A stretch of 64,000 bases of DNA from Saccharothrix sp. NRRL B-16348 (lineage in GTDB: Bacteria; Actinomycetota; Actinomycetes; Mycobacteriales; Pseudonocardiaceae): assembly GCF_001280085.1 (NCBI RefSeq), contig NZ_LGED01000221.1:62001-126000 (forward strand), given 5' to 3'. Positions 1 through 8,413 of the stretch are shown here, piece by piece (the stretch's first letter is position 1; each line of letters opens with the position of its first letter). The notes beneath the pieces are model-generated. The model was not told the DNA's origin and made no database searches. It saw nothing but the letters and a program-made list of their open reading frames with translations. The position numbers and the translations under genes are program-made.

Positions 1-84
1 CCGTACGTCGTGTACCGCAGCCGTGACCCGCAACGCCCCGACGCCAACCGCTACGCCCGCGCGTGGGGGGACCAGCACGAGTAG
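1..84 (+). CDS. C-terminal 27 residues of an unidentified protein (partial)
   Basis: The window opens inside a reading frame that runs from base 1 to a TAG at 82-84. The visible tail is hydrophilic, rich in Arg, Asp and aromatic residues (it ends RAWGDQHE), and has no recognisable motif. It converges on the GNAT gene that stops at 92, with only 7 bases between the two stops. No function can be assigned from this fragment. Confidence 0.5.
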   Translation, partial: PYVVYRSRDPQRPDANRYARAWGDQHE

Positions 85-91
85 GACGCGT

Positions 92-1015
92 TCATCGGAC
101 ACCCGCGGGCCTGCGGGACCACTCGGTCCACAGTGGCCGATAGCCGGAGCGGTGCCAGAACGGCGTCGACAGCGGGTTCATGGCGTAGTAGTGCAACAAG
201 GTCACCCCGACACCCGCGTCGTCCAGAGCGGCGTGGGCCGTCGCCACGAGCGCGGCCCCGACGCCGTCGCCGCGATGCCCGGCGCCCACCACCAGGCAGC
301 CCACGTAGGCGGCCGGGCCGGACGCCACCGACCCGGCGACCCAGTCCGCCCGGTCCGGCGGGATCACCACGATCAGGCCGGTGACCGCGCCGGCCACCTC
401 CGCCACCCACGTCCAGGGCGAGGTGGGCCAGGCGAGTCTCGCGCCCAGTATCCGGCGTGAGTTCGCCTCGGTCGAGGGTCGTGGCGCCCTGCCGCCGAAC
501 TGTCGATTCCACCGCGCCAACTCAAGCTGGAGACCGACCGCCGCGGCCAAGTCGTCATCCCGCAGCGCACGCACGGTCACTCCCTCCGGCACCGGCGGTA
601 CCGGGCGCCCGGCGGGTCGAGCGGCTGGTCGAGCGGCCAAGATCAAACCCGGCACCAGCCCGTGGGACAGGAAGGTGGACGTCAACGCCGTGTCGCGGCT
701 GGGCCACGTGATCAGCGCCTCGGAGTCATCCGCGGGTTCGCTCGCCGGGAGGTGCTCCTCCCAGCGATCCAGCAGCGCCGCCATCGCCGCGACGGGATCC
801 GGTCCCGCCGCCCGGGCCTCCAGCACGTGCACTTCGGCGGCCCGCTCATCGGCTTCCGGGGAGTCCGGCTCCAGCCGCCGCACCCGGTAGACCCCTGCCG
901 CCGACGGCACGCTCAGCGCGATTTCCCCCTCCGCCGGCTCCGGCAGGGGCTGTGCCCGCGGCAGCAGTGGGTCGAGGCTCCGCAGTCGTCGGTCGTGCTC
1001 GTCCACGCGCGTCAC
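92..1015 (-). CDS. GNAT-family N-acetyltransferase
   Basis: A 307-residue protein. The C-terminal half (about 155-300) is a GCN5-related acetyltransferase domain: a beta strand (YVGCLVVGAG) is followed by the acetyl-CoA pyrophosphate-binding loop HRGDGVGAALVATAH, and the last strand has the usual F/WHxSGY pattern. The N-terminal half is variable and may be a degenerate second GNAT fold. The substrate is unknown. I chose the GTG at 1015 because its GTGA overlaps the stop of the upstream DUF5995-like gene by four bases, the usual sign of translational coupling; longer starts would run through that gene. The two are probably co-transcribed. Confidence 0.75.
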   Translation of the reverse strand: MTRVDEHDRRLRSLDPLLPRAQPLPEPAEGEIALSVPSAAGVYRVRRLEPDSPEADERAAEVHVLEARAAGPDPVAAMAALLDRWEEHLPASEPADDSEALITWPSRDTALTSTFLSHGLVPGLILAARPAARPAGRPVPPVPEGVTVRALRDDDLAAAVGLQLELARWNRQFGGRAPRPSTEANSRRILGARLAWPTSPWTWVAEVAGAVTGLIVVIPPDRADWVAGSVASGPAAYVGCLVVGAGHRGDGVGAALVATAHAALDDAGVGVTLLHYYAMNPLSTPFWHRSGYRPLWTEWSRRPAGVR

Positions 1016-1839
1016 GCCGCCGCCGGGCTCTCCAGGGTGATGCGGCTGTAGTCGTCCTTGCGGATCGCACGGCCGATCGTGCGCACGGGCAGGGTCCACG
1101 CGCTCTGGTCGGCGATCAGCTTGGCCAACTGGGCGGACTCCCAGTTGAGCTTCTGGTGGACCAGGCCGACCTCTTCCTCGTCCGCGGTGGTCAAGTACGA
1201 GATCGCGGACCACCACACGCGTTCCCGGTAGTGCTTCAGGCCGGTGCTGCTCAGCACGATGTCCAGGCCGCGCAGCGTCTTGCGCAGCAGGGTGATGCCG
1301 CCGCCGTAGTCGCGGGTGAGCGTCTCGGCGATCTGCGGGACCGAGCGGACCAGGATGTTGTTGACCTGGTCGTGGTCGAACTTGCGGCGGGGAAGCAGCA
1401 GGTGCCCGGCGTCGTCCCCGTGTTGCCTGAGGTTGAGGAACGTGCCGTACGCGAGGTCGTAGTTGATGTGCGCGTTCAGGCCGAGCAGCAGGTCTTGCAG
1501 GACCGTGGACGTCCGGTCCTCGGCCATCCGGTGGGCGACCTTCCAGGCGCGCTCGGACTCCGGATCCCGGTCGAACGTGGTCAGCGACCGGAAGTACAGC
1601 GACGCGAAGTGGCCGGCCTGCGCCCGGACCCAGTCGGCGTCGAAGAAGATGGGGTTCTTGTAGTCGCCGTACCGGTGGACGGCCGCGTGCACGTTCAGCG
1701 TGATGATGTAGTACGCCCGCAGGAACACGGCCCGGTAGTCGTTGCGCTCGTGGAAGTAGCGGAGCGCGACCTGCATGCAGGGGATCGCCTCTTCGATGGT
1801 GGCGGGCCGTTGCGCGGCGATGCTGTCGAAGTCGGTCAC
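1012..1839 (-). CDS. DUF5995-family protein
   Basis: A 275-residue soluble protein with no signal peptide and no membrane segment. It carries the family-like signature NAHINYDLA in its middle and many aromatic residues around it (YFRSLTTFDRDPESERAWKVAHRM). Actinobacterial proteins of this kind are annotated only as DUF5995, and the function is unknown. I chose the GTG at 1839 because an AGGAG lies 7-8 bases upstream; an upstream extension to 1914 has no ribosome-binding site. Its stop overlaps the start of the GNAT gene, so the pair forms an operon. Confidence 0.68.
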   Translation of the reverse strand: MTDFDSIAAQRPATIEEAIPCMQVALRYFHERNDYRAVFLRAYYIITLNVHAAVHRYGDYKNPIFFDADWVRAQAGHFASLYFRSLTTFDRDPESERAWKVAHRMAEDRTSTVLQDLLLGLNAHINYDLAYGTFLNLRQHGDDAGHLLLPRRKFDHDQVNNILVRSVPQIAETLTRDYGGGITLLRKTLRGLDIVLSSTGLKHYRERVWWSAISYLTTADEEEVGLVHQKLNWESAQLAKLIADQSAWTLPVRTIGRAIRKDDYSRITLESPAAA

Positions 1840-2018
1840 GGGAACTCCTGAGGAGAATGCGGCACACGTGGCCCAGCGCTCACCGGGTCCGACGTAGAGG
1901 ATCTGCGGCAACACCTCCAGATACAGCTCGGCGGAAGTTCACCTCGGTCGGACCAACGGCCCGCCTGCGGTTCTCCGGGAGTGCGGCTGCACAGGTTCGA
2001 CGAGCCCGCCCCGGCACG
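1840..2018. other. Intergenic region between the methyltransferase and DUF5995 genes
   Basis: This is 179 bases between two genes on the minus strand. It must hold the promoter of the DUF5995/GNAT pair, whose AGGAG lies at its lower edge, but I could not pick out convincing -10 and -35 elements or a terminator hairpin. Confidence 0.4.
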
Positions 2019-2885
2019 TCAGCCGCGGCGCGCGGCCCAGACGGTGCGCTCGGTGCGCAGCGCGAGGTCGTCACGGCGCAGGATGCTGTGCGGGCCGCCG
2101 GTGTCGAGCAGCCGGTCGAGCGCGAGGAGGTCTGCCGCGGCGAGTTCCGCGGCCACAGCGACGCGGATTCGCTGCAGCACGACCAGGGCGTAGCGGCCGA
2201 CCGCGGCGTCACGGGACCCGTCGACGTCGACGGTGACGGTGAGTTCGCCCGCGACCGTGAAGCCGGCGGCGCTCAGCATCGGCCCCCAGTCGGCGCCGCG
2301 GTGCGGCACGTGCTCGGCGTGGAGGCGGTCGGCCGCGGTGTGGAGGCGGTCTTCCAGGCCGGGCCGGTCGGCGGGGGCGTCCGCGGGCAGGAAGCGGGGC
2401 AGGCCGGCGAGCTCGACGACGGCGACCAGGCCGTCGGGCGCGAGCAGGTCGCGGACGGTGCGCAGGGCGTGGTCGGGGTCGGCCAGGTGGTGCAGGGAGG
2501 CCGACGCCCACACGAGGTCGGGCGTTCCGAGGTCGGGCCAGGTGGCGTCGTCGAGATCGGCCTGCACGGTCCGGACTCGATCGCCCACACCGCGGGCGTC
2601 TGCCTTCTCGCGCAGTCGTCGCAGGTGTCCGGGCGAGGCGTCGACGGCGGTGACGTGCGCCTCGGGGAAGCGATCGAGGAGCGTGAAGGTGCCGGCTCCG
2701 GTGCCGGAGGCCAGGTCCACGATCTGGCGCGGGCTGCTCTCCAGGGGCAGCCACTCGGTGACGGCGGCGATGTGCTCGGCGAGGAGGTCCGCGTCCAGGT
2801 CGAGGATCTCCTCCTGGTCGCGGTCCGCGTCGCGTTGCTGGTGGCCGTGCTCGTGGTGGCCGCCGTGGGTGTGTGTTTGCGCCAT
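2019..2885 (-). CDS. SAM-dependent class I methyltransferase with His-rich N terminus
   Basis: A 288-residue Rossmann-fold methyltransferase. Residues about 50-65 hold the SAM-binding motif I (VDLASGTGAGTFTLLDRFP), followed by motif II (VTAVDASPGHL), an acidic motif (QADLDDA) and the late motif DLVWASASLHHL. The first 20 residues are unusually His-rich (THTHGGHHEHGHQ), which suggests metal binding or a disordered tail. It lies downstream of the XRE-cupin regulator in the same orientation, but two palindromes sit between them, so it probably has its own regulated promoter. The neighbouring efflux pump suggests a detoxification or resistance role; the substrate is unknown. Confidence 0.8.
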   Translation of the reverse strand: MAQTHTHGGHHEHGHQQRDADRDQEEILDLDADLLAEHIAAVTEWLPLESSPRQIVDLASGTGAGTFTLLDRFPEAHVTAVDASPGHLRRLREKADARGVGDRVRTVQADLDDATWPDLGTPDLVWASASLHHLADPDHALRTVRDLLAPDGLVAVVELAGLPRFLPADAPADRPGLEDRLHTAADRLHAEHVPHRGADWGPMLSAAGFTVAGELTVTVDVDGSRDAAVGRYALVVLQRIRVAVAAELAAADLLALDRLLDTGGPHSILRRDDLALRTERTVWAARRG

Positions 2886-2905
2886 GCCGCCACGCTAAGC
2901 CCGCC

Positions 2906-2920
2906 ATGCGCATTACGCAC
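2906..2920. promoter_or_regulatory. Putative XRE-regulator operator O1 (imperfect)
   Basis: ATGCGCATTACGCAC matches the pattern TTGCGT-N3-ACGCAA at 9 of the 12 half-site positions. Its centre is 21 bp, two helical turns, from operator O2, and it lies just upstream of the methyltransferase start at 2885. Confidence 0.55.
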
Positions 2921-2926
2921 ATCGTC

Positions 2927-2941
2927 TTGCGGATTACGCAA
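2927..2941. promoter_or_regulatory. Putative XRE-regulator operator O2
   Basis: TTGCGGATTACGCAA is an inverted repeat (TTGCG/TGCAA-type half sites around three bases) that differs at one arm base from the perfect copy at the regulator start. It lies between the regulator stop and the methyltransferase start. Confidence 0.65.
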
Positions 2942-2992
2942 GAGATTGGCCCTGTGCACTGCCGGGCGCGCAAGGGCGACGGGCCGATGCGA

Positions 2993-3598
2993 CTACGGAC
3001 CGGTGCCTTGCGCCTCGCCGCCGCCGCTCCCGAGCCGATCGTCGGTCTCGCGATGTCCGCGGCGGGCGTCGCGGTCGAAGATGAACAGGATCTCGCAAGG
3101 GCGGCCCTCGGCGCCGATGGCGTGCGGCACCATCGTCGGGAACTCGGCGGCCTGGTTGGTCTCGATCCGGAACCGGCGGTGGCCCAGCATCAGGATCGCG
3201 GTGCCGGACAGCACGACCAGCCATTCACGGCCCGGGTGGGCGCGCATCCTGGACGGGTTGTCGGGCGGCGGCTCGGTCAGCCGCCGACGCATGACGCTCA
3301 TCGCCGGGTCGCCCTTCACCGGCCAGCTCAGGCTGTCGGCGCCGTGGGCCATGGGGCTGATGACGACGTCGTCGGCGGCGTTCTCGACGAGCTGGTCGAG
3401 GGTGGTGTCCAGGGCGCGGGCCAGCGTGACGAGCTGGTCCAGCGCCAGGCGGCGCTGACCGTTCTCGATGCGGCTCAGCGAGGACTGGCTGAGGTGGGCG
3501 CGGGTGGCCAGTTCCTCCAGGGACAGGCCTTGGGCGACCCGCAGGGCGCGGATGCGTTTGCGCACGAGGCCGTCCAACGCGCCTTCTTCTTGCGTCAT
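2993..3598 (-). CDS. XRE-family transcriptional regulator with C-terminal cupin domain
   Basis: A 201-residue protein. Residues about 12-68 are a helix-turn-helix of the HTH_3 type (RIRALRVAQGLSLEELA, then LSQSSLSRIENG). Residues about 105-185 form a small cupin barrel (HPGREWLVVLSGTAILML, then FPTMVPHAIGA), probably the effector-sensing part. I chose the ATG at 3598 because TACAAT on the minus strand at 3611-3606 lies eight bases upstream, which suggests a leaderless transcript; upstream ATGs have no ribosome-binding site. A perfect palindrome covers this start, so the gene is probably autorepressed. It is divergent from the DHA2 pump and upstream of the methyltransferase, both likely targets. 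Confidence 0.85.
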   Translation of the reverse strand: MTQEEGALDGLVRKRIRALRVAQGLSLEELATRAHLSQSSLSRIENGQRRLALDQLVTLARALDTTLDQLVENAADDVVISPMAHGADSLSWPVKGDPAMSVMRRRLTEPPPDNPSRMRAHPGREWLVVLSGTAILMLGHRRFRIETNQAAEFPTMVPHAIGAEGRPCEILFIFDRDARRGHRETDDRLGSGGGEAQGTGP

Positions 3599-3604
3599 AC
3601 GCAA
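3590..3604. promoter_or_regulatory. Putative XRE-regulator operator O3 (perfect palindrome over the start codon)
   Basis: TTGCGTCATACGCAA is a perfect inverted repeat, TTGCGT-N3-ACGCAA. On the minus strand it overlaps the proposed ATG of the regulator and its likely leaderless transcription start, an ideal autorepression site. A weak partial copy (ATGCCCTGCGAGCAA, 3611-3625) is centred 21 bp away. Confidence 0.7.
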
Positions 3605-3605
3605 C

Positions 3606-3611
3606 ATTGTA
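3606..3611 (-). promoter_or_regulatory. -10 element of the XRE-cupin regulator
   Basis: Read on the minus strand this is TACAAT (five of six matches to TATAAT), placed eight bases before the ATG at 3598. No good -35 is visible. Confidence 0.5.
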
Positions 3612-3702
3612 TGCCCTGCGAGCAACTTGGGCTTACCGTCGAAACCATCCCGCATCCCGGCGTCCGACGCCGCGCTCCCCCATGCCGTTCTGAGAGGAAT
3701 CC

Positions 3703-5274
3703 ATGAGCACGAACCAGTCCGCACCGGCGGCCACCGCCGTACCGGACGCGCGTCAGCTCCGCGTCATCCTGATTGCCGTCTCCGTCGCGCTGATGGCCGT
3801 CATCGCGTCGGTGACCGGGCTGAACGTCGCCCAGACCCACATGGCGGTCGAGTTCGGGGCCTCGCAGAGCACCGTTCTGTGGATCATCAACACCTACACC
3901 CTGGCCCTGGCCGCGCTGCTGCTGCCGCTCGGCGCGATCGGCGATCGCCTGGGCCGCAAGCCCGTGTTGATCACCGGCCTGGGTGTTTTCGGCGTCGCGA
4001 ACGTCGCGGCGGGCCTGGCCCCGACCGCCGAGATCATGATCGGAGCCCGGGTGGTGGGCGGCATCGGCGCCGCGATGATCATGCCGATCACCCTCGCCGT
4101 CATCACCTCCACCTTCCCCGAGGAGCAGCGCGGCAAGGCGATCGGTGTGTGGACCGGCGTCGCCGGTGGTGGCGGCGTCCTGGGCATGTTCCTCTCCGCC
4201 CTCCTGGTCGACGTCGCCGACTGGCGTTGGCTTTTCGCGCTGCCGGTGGCGCTGGTCGTCGTGGCCCTGGGCATGACGCTGGCGTCGGTGCCCAACTCCC
4301 GTGAGCGCTCGGCCCACTCGTTCGACACCGTGGGCGCGCTGGTCTCCACCGCCGCCGTCATCGGCCTCATCTTCGCCCTGCAGGAAGGGCCCGAACGGGG
4401 CTGGACCGCACCCGCGACGCTGATCGGCCTCGCCGTCGGCCTGGTCGCCGGCATCGGCTTCGTGGTCTGGGAGCTGCGCCGCCGGGACGCGTCACTGCTG
4501 GACGTGCGCCTGTTCCGGGAGCGTGGCCTGGCCGGCGGTTCGATCACGCTGCTGGCGGTCTTCGGCGTGCAGGCGGGCATCGCCGTGGTCCTGTTCCCGT
4601 TCTTCCAGGCGGTGCTGGGCTGGTCGGGACTGCTGTCGACGGCGGCCATGATGCCGATGGCCGTCATGATGATGGCGACCTCCGGCCTGGCACCGAGGAT
4701 GGCCGCCCGCATCGGTTCCCGCCCGACCATGGCCGTGGGCATCGCCTTGGCCGGTGTGGGCCTGGCGCTGATGGCGCTGTTCGTCTCCGCGGAGGGCGGC
4801 TACCCGACCATCCTGCCGGGCATGCTGGCGATGGGCATCGGCATGGGCCTGTCCATGACGCCGTCCACGGAGGCCATCACCGCCTCCCTGCCGCGTGCGA
4901 AGCAGGGCGTCGCCTCCGCGCTCAACGACATCACCCGCGAGTTCGGCACCGCGCTGGGCATCGCCGTGTTGGGCGCGCTCCTGTCCGCCGGCTACCGCAG
5001 CGCGATCGACGACCGGCTGCACGGCGTCCCCCAGGCCGCCGCGGACACCGCCCGCCAAGGCGTCGCCAACGCCGTCGAGGTCTCCGGCGGCACCGGCTCG
5101 CACGCGCCGCAGATCGTCCACGCCGCGCAGCAGTCCTTCGTGGACGGCTGGCAGCAGGCCATGTGGGCAGGCGTCGCCGTGATGGGCGTGCTGTTCGTCT
5201 ACATCGCCTTGCGCGGTCCGAAGAACCCCGTCCCCGTGGCGGTGGACGAGCCCGAGACCGTCGCCGCCGGCTGA
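3703..5274 (+). CDS. DHA2-type MFS drug efflux transporter (EmrB/QacA family)
   Basis: A 523-residue integral membrane protein with about 14 hydrophobic segments, the length and topology of the DHA2 drug:proton antiporters. After TM2 comes the MFS motif A loop (GAIGDRLGRKPVLITG), and TM5 has the antiporter-type glycine/proline pattern (GVAGGGGVLGMFLSALL). A GAGAGGA ribosome-binding site precedes the ATG. It is divergent from the XRE-cupin regulator, with 104 bases between the two starts, the classic arrangement of a pump and its repressor. It probably exports a toxic small molecule; the substrate cannot be read from sequence. Confidence 0.88.
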   Translation: MSTNQSAPAATAVPDARQLRVILIAVSVALMAVIASVTGLNVAQTHMAVEFGASQSTVLWIINTYTLALAALLLPLGAIGDRLGRKPVLITGLGVFGVANVAAGLAPTAEIMIGARVVGGIGAAMIMPITLAVITSTFPEEQRGKAIGVWTGVAGGGGVLGMFLSALLVDVADWRWLFALPVALVVVALGMTLASVPNSRERSAHSFDTVGALVSTAAVIGLIFALQEGPERGWTAPATLIGLAVGLVAGIGFVVWELRRRDASLLDVRLFRERGLAGGSITLLAVFGVQAGIAVVLFPFFQAVLGWSGLLSTAAMMPMAVMMMATSGLAPRMAARIGSRPTMAVGIALAGVGLALMALFVSAEGGYPTILPGMLAMGIGMGLSMTPSTEAITASLPRAKQGVASALNDITREFGTALGIAVLGALLSAGYRSAIDDRLHGVPQAAADTARQGVANAVEVSGGTGSHAPQIVHAAQQSFVDGWQQAMWAGVAVMGVLFVYIALRGPKNPVPVAVDEPETVAAG

Positions 5275-5292
5275 TCGACCGACCCCCTCCGC

Positions 5293-6543
5293 TCAGTCCT
5301 CGCCGCGAGGCAGCAGCACGATGGCCAGCGCCGGGATCGCGGCGAGGACGAGCCAGGGCACGGCATGCGGAAGGCCCGAGTCGAGCAGGGAGCCGGTCGC
5401 CGCGCTGCCGACGAGGACGATCAAGCCGGACACCGAGGACAGCGCGCCGACGTAGAGGCCGAGCCTGCCCTCTGCGGCGAGGTCGGGAACCCACGCGCGG
5501 GCGGTCGGGACCACCAGCATCTGGCCGACGGTGAGCAGCACGACGAAGCCCGCCGCCGGCGCGAGTCCGGCGACTCCCGTCCACGCGGTCGGCCGGGCGG
5601 CGACGACGACGAAGCCCACGGAGATGAGCAGCAGCCCGATGACCATCGACCTGCGCAGGTCCAGCCGGTTCGCGGCCCAGCGGGTGACCGGCAGTTGGGC
5701 GGACACGACGAGCAGGGAGGACAGCGCGAACAGCCACGCCAGGGGCGCCTGCGAGCCCGCCGCACGCGCCACCTCGTCCGGCAACGCGAGGTAGAACTGG
5801 TTGTAGGCCAGCAGGTAGGCGCCGTACGCGCCGCACAGGGCGAGGAAGCGGCGGTTGCGCAGCATCGCCCGCACGCCGCCCCGCCCGGACACCCGGGTCC
5901 GGCCGGGGATGTGCTGCGGCATCAGCCACGCGTGCCCGGCGAGGACGAGGACGAAGACCGCGGCGCCGGCGAGGCAGACGGTGCGGAAGTCCACGGCGAG
6001 CAGCAGCGCGCCCAGGAGCGGGCCCACGAACGCCCCGGCCTGGCCCGCCACCGTGAACAGGGCCAACACCCTGGTCCGCGACCCGGTGCCGGCCTGCTCC
6101 CAGGTCACCGCCTGCCGGGCGACCTCGGATTCGACCGCCGGGGAGAACAGCGCGGCGGCGAAGCCGATCAGCAGCACCGCGCCGATGACCGCCGCCGGCC
6201 GCTCGGCGAACCCCAGCCAGGCGAACCCGGCGATCCGCAGCGCGCAGCCGGCGAGCACCACCGGCCGGACCCCGTAGCGGTCGACGAGCGCGCCACCCAG
6301 CACGAACAGGCCCTGCTGGCTGAAGGTCCGCAGCCCCAGCACCAGCCCGACCAGCCAGCCGACCATGCCGAGGGAGCCGAGGTGTTCGGAGAGGAACGGC
6401 AGGACGGCGTAGAAGCCGAGGTTGAACGCGAGTTGCGTCAGGATCAGCAGGCGCAGCAGCGGGGGCAGGGTCTTCCAGATCCGCTCGCGCCGCGGCCCTC
6501 GGTTCCGGGAACGCCCCACCGTCCCGGTGATCAGCTCCGTCAT
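5293..6543 (-). CDS. MFS transporter (12-TM, MDR type)
   Basis: A 416-residue protein with about 12 hydrophobic segments and a cytoplasmic motif A-like loop (GGALVDRYGVRPVVLAG). It is a member of the general MFS multidrug or metabolite exporters, distinct from the DHA2 pump it converges on. I chose the ATG at 6543 because GGAG lies nine bases upstream; the longer frame to 6588 adds a hydrophilic tail without a ribosome-binding site. The promoter region contains an AT-rich stretch at 6577-6597 that could bind a metal-responsive repressor (see findings). The substrate is unknown. Confidence 0.82.
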   Translation of the reverse strand: MTELITGTVGRSRNRGPRRERIWKTLPPLLRLLILTQLAFNLGFYAVLPFLSEHLGSLGMVGWLVGLVLGLRTFSQQGLFVLGGALVDRYGVRPVVLAGCALRIAGFAWLGFAERPAAVIGAVLLIGFAAALFSPAVESEVARQAVTWEQAGTGSRTRVLALFTVAGQAGAFVGPLLGALLLAVDFRTVCLAGAAVFVLVLAGHAWLMPQHIPGRTRVSGRGGVRAMLRNRRFLALCGAYGAYLLAYNQFYLALPDEVARAAGSQAPLAWLFALSSLLVVSAQLPVTRWAANRLDLRRSMVIGLLLISVGFVVVAARPTAWTGVAGLAPAAGFVVLLTVGQMLVVPTARAWVPDLAAEGRLGLYVGALSSVSGLIVLVGSAATGSLLDSGLPHAVPWLVLAAIPALAIVLLPRGED

Positions 6544-6707
6544 GTGATCGTTCTCCGAGGTGTCACAGGCAGGCAGTGTAAATGACAATCGTTACCGGAT
6601 CCGGATCGGGCGTTCCCTGGCATCTGTGAACCACCGCCGCACGGTGTCGCCTGGGCATTCGAAGGGGTTGAATTCCGGACCTACGCCGCTCGGAGCAAGG
6701 AGTGCAC

Positions 6708-7559
6708 ATGCGCACAGCAACCGTGGCCGCGGCAGTCGTCGCCCTGGCCGCCGTGACCGCTTCGCCCGCTTCCGCGATCAACACCTACAACGCCGTACCC
6801 GCACCGGAGCGCACCGAGGTCGGCGCCCTGGTCGCGACCTGGGACAACGACGACAACCCCGCCACGCCGGACCGCGTCGACTGGGTGTGCAGCGGCACGA
6901 TGGTGGACACCGACACGTTCCTCACCGCGGCCCACTGCGTCGACGGGTGGCCGTCGAACGTCAAGTTCTACGTCTCGCTGCTCCAGGACGTGCAGTCCGC
7001 GCTCGACACGGCGACCGGAACCCCGGCGCAGAAGGCGGCGTCGGTCGGCGTGCAAGGCGCGGCCCACGGCCACCCGGCCTACCCGGGCAACTCCGCCGAT
7101 TCGCACGACATCGCGGTGGTCGAGCTGCCCGCCAAGCAGGTGGCGGCGCGCTGGAGCTTCAAGCCCGCCACCCTGCCGACCGCGGGCAAGCTCGACGCGA
7201 TGGGCCCGCGGGCGCTCGACGCCACCGAGTACACCGTCGTCGGCTACGGCACGGAGGAAGCCCAGACCGGCCCCGGCGGCCACACCCACCCGGGCGGCGG
7301 CGTGCGGATGAAGGCCCCGCTGGGCTTCAACGCGCTCAACAACACCTGGCTGCGGCTGTCGATGAACGAGTCGCAGGGCAACGGCGGTGCCTGCTACGGC
7401 GACTCCGGCGGCCCGAACTTCGCCACGATCGACGGCAAGCGCGTCCTGGTCGCGACCACGATCACCGGGGACGCCCCCTGCTACGCGACCAACGTCGTGT
7501 ACCGCATGGACACTCCGTCGGCCCGCTCGTTCCTCGCCCCCTACGTCGCCCTCCCGTAA
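6708..7559 (+). CDS. Secreted trypsin-like serine protease (family S1)
   Basis: A 283-residue exported protein with a signal peptide of about 23 residues (cleavage after SPASA). The catalytic triad is visible: His76 in TAAHC, Asp134 in SHDIAV and Ser233 in GDSGGP. Cys61/Cys77 flank the His loop as in S1 proteases. There is no long propeptide, so it may be active on export or cleaved near INTYNAV. AAGGAG five bases before the ATG at 6708 fixes the start; a GTG six bases earlier is too close to it. It stands alone and is probably a scavenging enzyme. Confidence 0.9.
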   Translation: MRTATVAAAVVALAAVTASPASAINTYNAVPAPERTEVGALVATWDNDDNPATPDRVDWVCSGTMVDTDTFLTAAHCVDGWPSNVKFYVSLLQDVQSALDTATGTPAQKAASVGVQGAAHGHPAYPGNSADSHDIAVVELPAKQVAARWSFKPATLPTAGKLDAMGPRALDATEYTVVGYGTEEAQTGPGGHTHPGGGVRMKAPLGFNALNNTWLRLSMNESQGNGGACYGDSGGPNFATIDGKRVLVATTITGDAPCYATNVVYRMDTPSARSFLAPYVALP

Positions 7560-7595
7560 CGCGAAGGCACCTCGATCGGCACGGGTGCGGACGGC

Positions 7596-8234
7596 TCAGC
7601 GGTCCAATCGGGCCGCGAGCCCGTCCAGCACGATGTCGAGATGGCGTTCGAACCGCTGGTCGCCGTCGTCGTGGAGGCGCCCGGCTTCCTTGACCAGCGA
7701 CGCTCCCTCGCCCAGCCAGTCCTCGCGCTGATCGACCGAGTACCGCGCCGGATCGGTCTCGGCGGCCTGGCGTCGTTCCTGCTCTTCGATGACGAAGCCG
7801 ACGACGAACGCGGTGACCAGGTCGACCGCGTCGTCGGCTTCGGCGGAGGTCAGGCCGGACGCGGCCCAGCGCTCGAACCACGGCTCCTTCATGCGGACGA
7901 CACCGGGGTCGGTGAGCCTCGTGCCGCTGAACGTGCGGGCCCCGTCGCGGTGGAGCAGGTACTCCGAGCGCAGCACGCGGGCGTAGGCAGCGAGGTCGTC
8001 GCGCCAGCCGGCGCCGGGCGGAATCGCCGCGAGGGTTCCGGTGACCCGGCGCATGACCTCGGTGGCCATCTCGTCGAGCAGCTCCTGCTTGTTGCGCACG
8101 TGCCAGTACAGGGCGGGTGCGCGAACGTCGAGCCGGGTGGCGAGGGCGCGGACGGTGAGGCCGTCCATGCCCTTGTCGTCGAGGAGCTCGAGCGCCGCCG
8201 TCACGATCCGCTCCCGGGTGATGCCCTTGGTCAC
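7596..8234 (-). CDS. TetR-family transcriptional regulator
   Basis: A 212-residue regulator. Residues 4-50 are the TetR helix-turn-helix (RERIVTAALELLDDKGMDGLTVRALATRLDVRAPALYWHVRNK, split here by the turn), and the C-terminal part resembles the tetracycline-repressor C domain (TetR_C). I prefer the GTG at 8234, which places the protein on the usual family start and has AAGGTG seven bases upstream; GTGs at 8243 and 8258 are alternatives. It converges on the protease gene and is divergent from the small secreted protein gene, either of which could be a target. No clear palindrome was found. Confidence 0.82.
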   Translation of the reverse strand: MTKGITRERIVTAALELLDDKGMDGLTVRALATRLDVRAPALYWHVRNKQELLDEMATEVMRRVTGTLAAIPPGAGWRDDLAAYARVLRSEYLLHRDGARTFSGTRLTDPGVVRMKEPWFERWAASGLTSAEADDAVDLVTAFVVGFVIEEQERRQAAETDPARYSVDQREDWLGEGASLVKEAGRLHDDGDQRFERHLDIVLDGLAARLDR

Positions 8235-8413
8235 GAGCGACACCTTAACGCCGTTCACGCACCCCGTGAAGCTGACCCGCGTGACGTCCGCGTACCGCTG
8301 TGACCTGCTCGTTGCGGGATCCCGTCAGGAATCCACAGGGACGGCCTCCGACGATGGCGCCGTGACCGCCCGGGCCTCCGGGTGGCCGGAGGGACAACGA
8401 GAAGAGGGTCACG

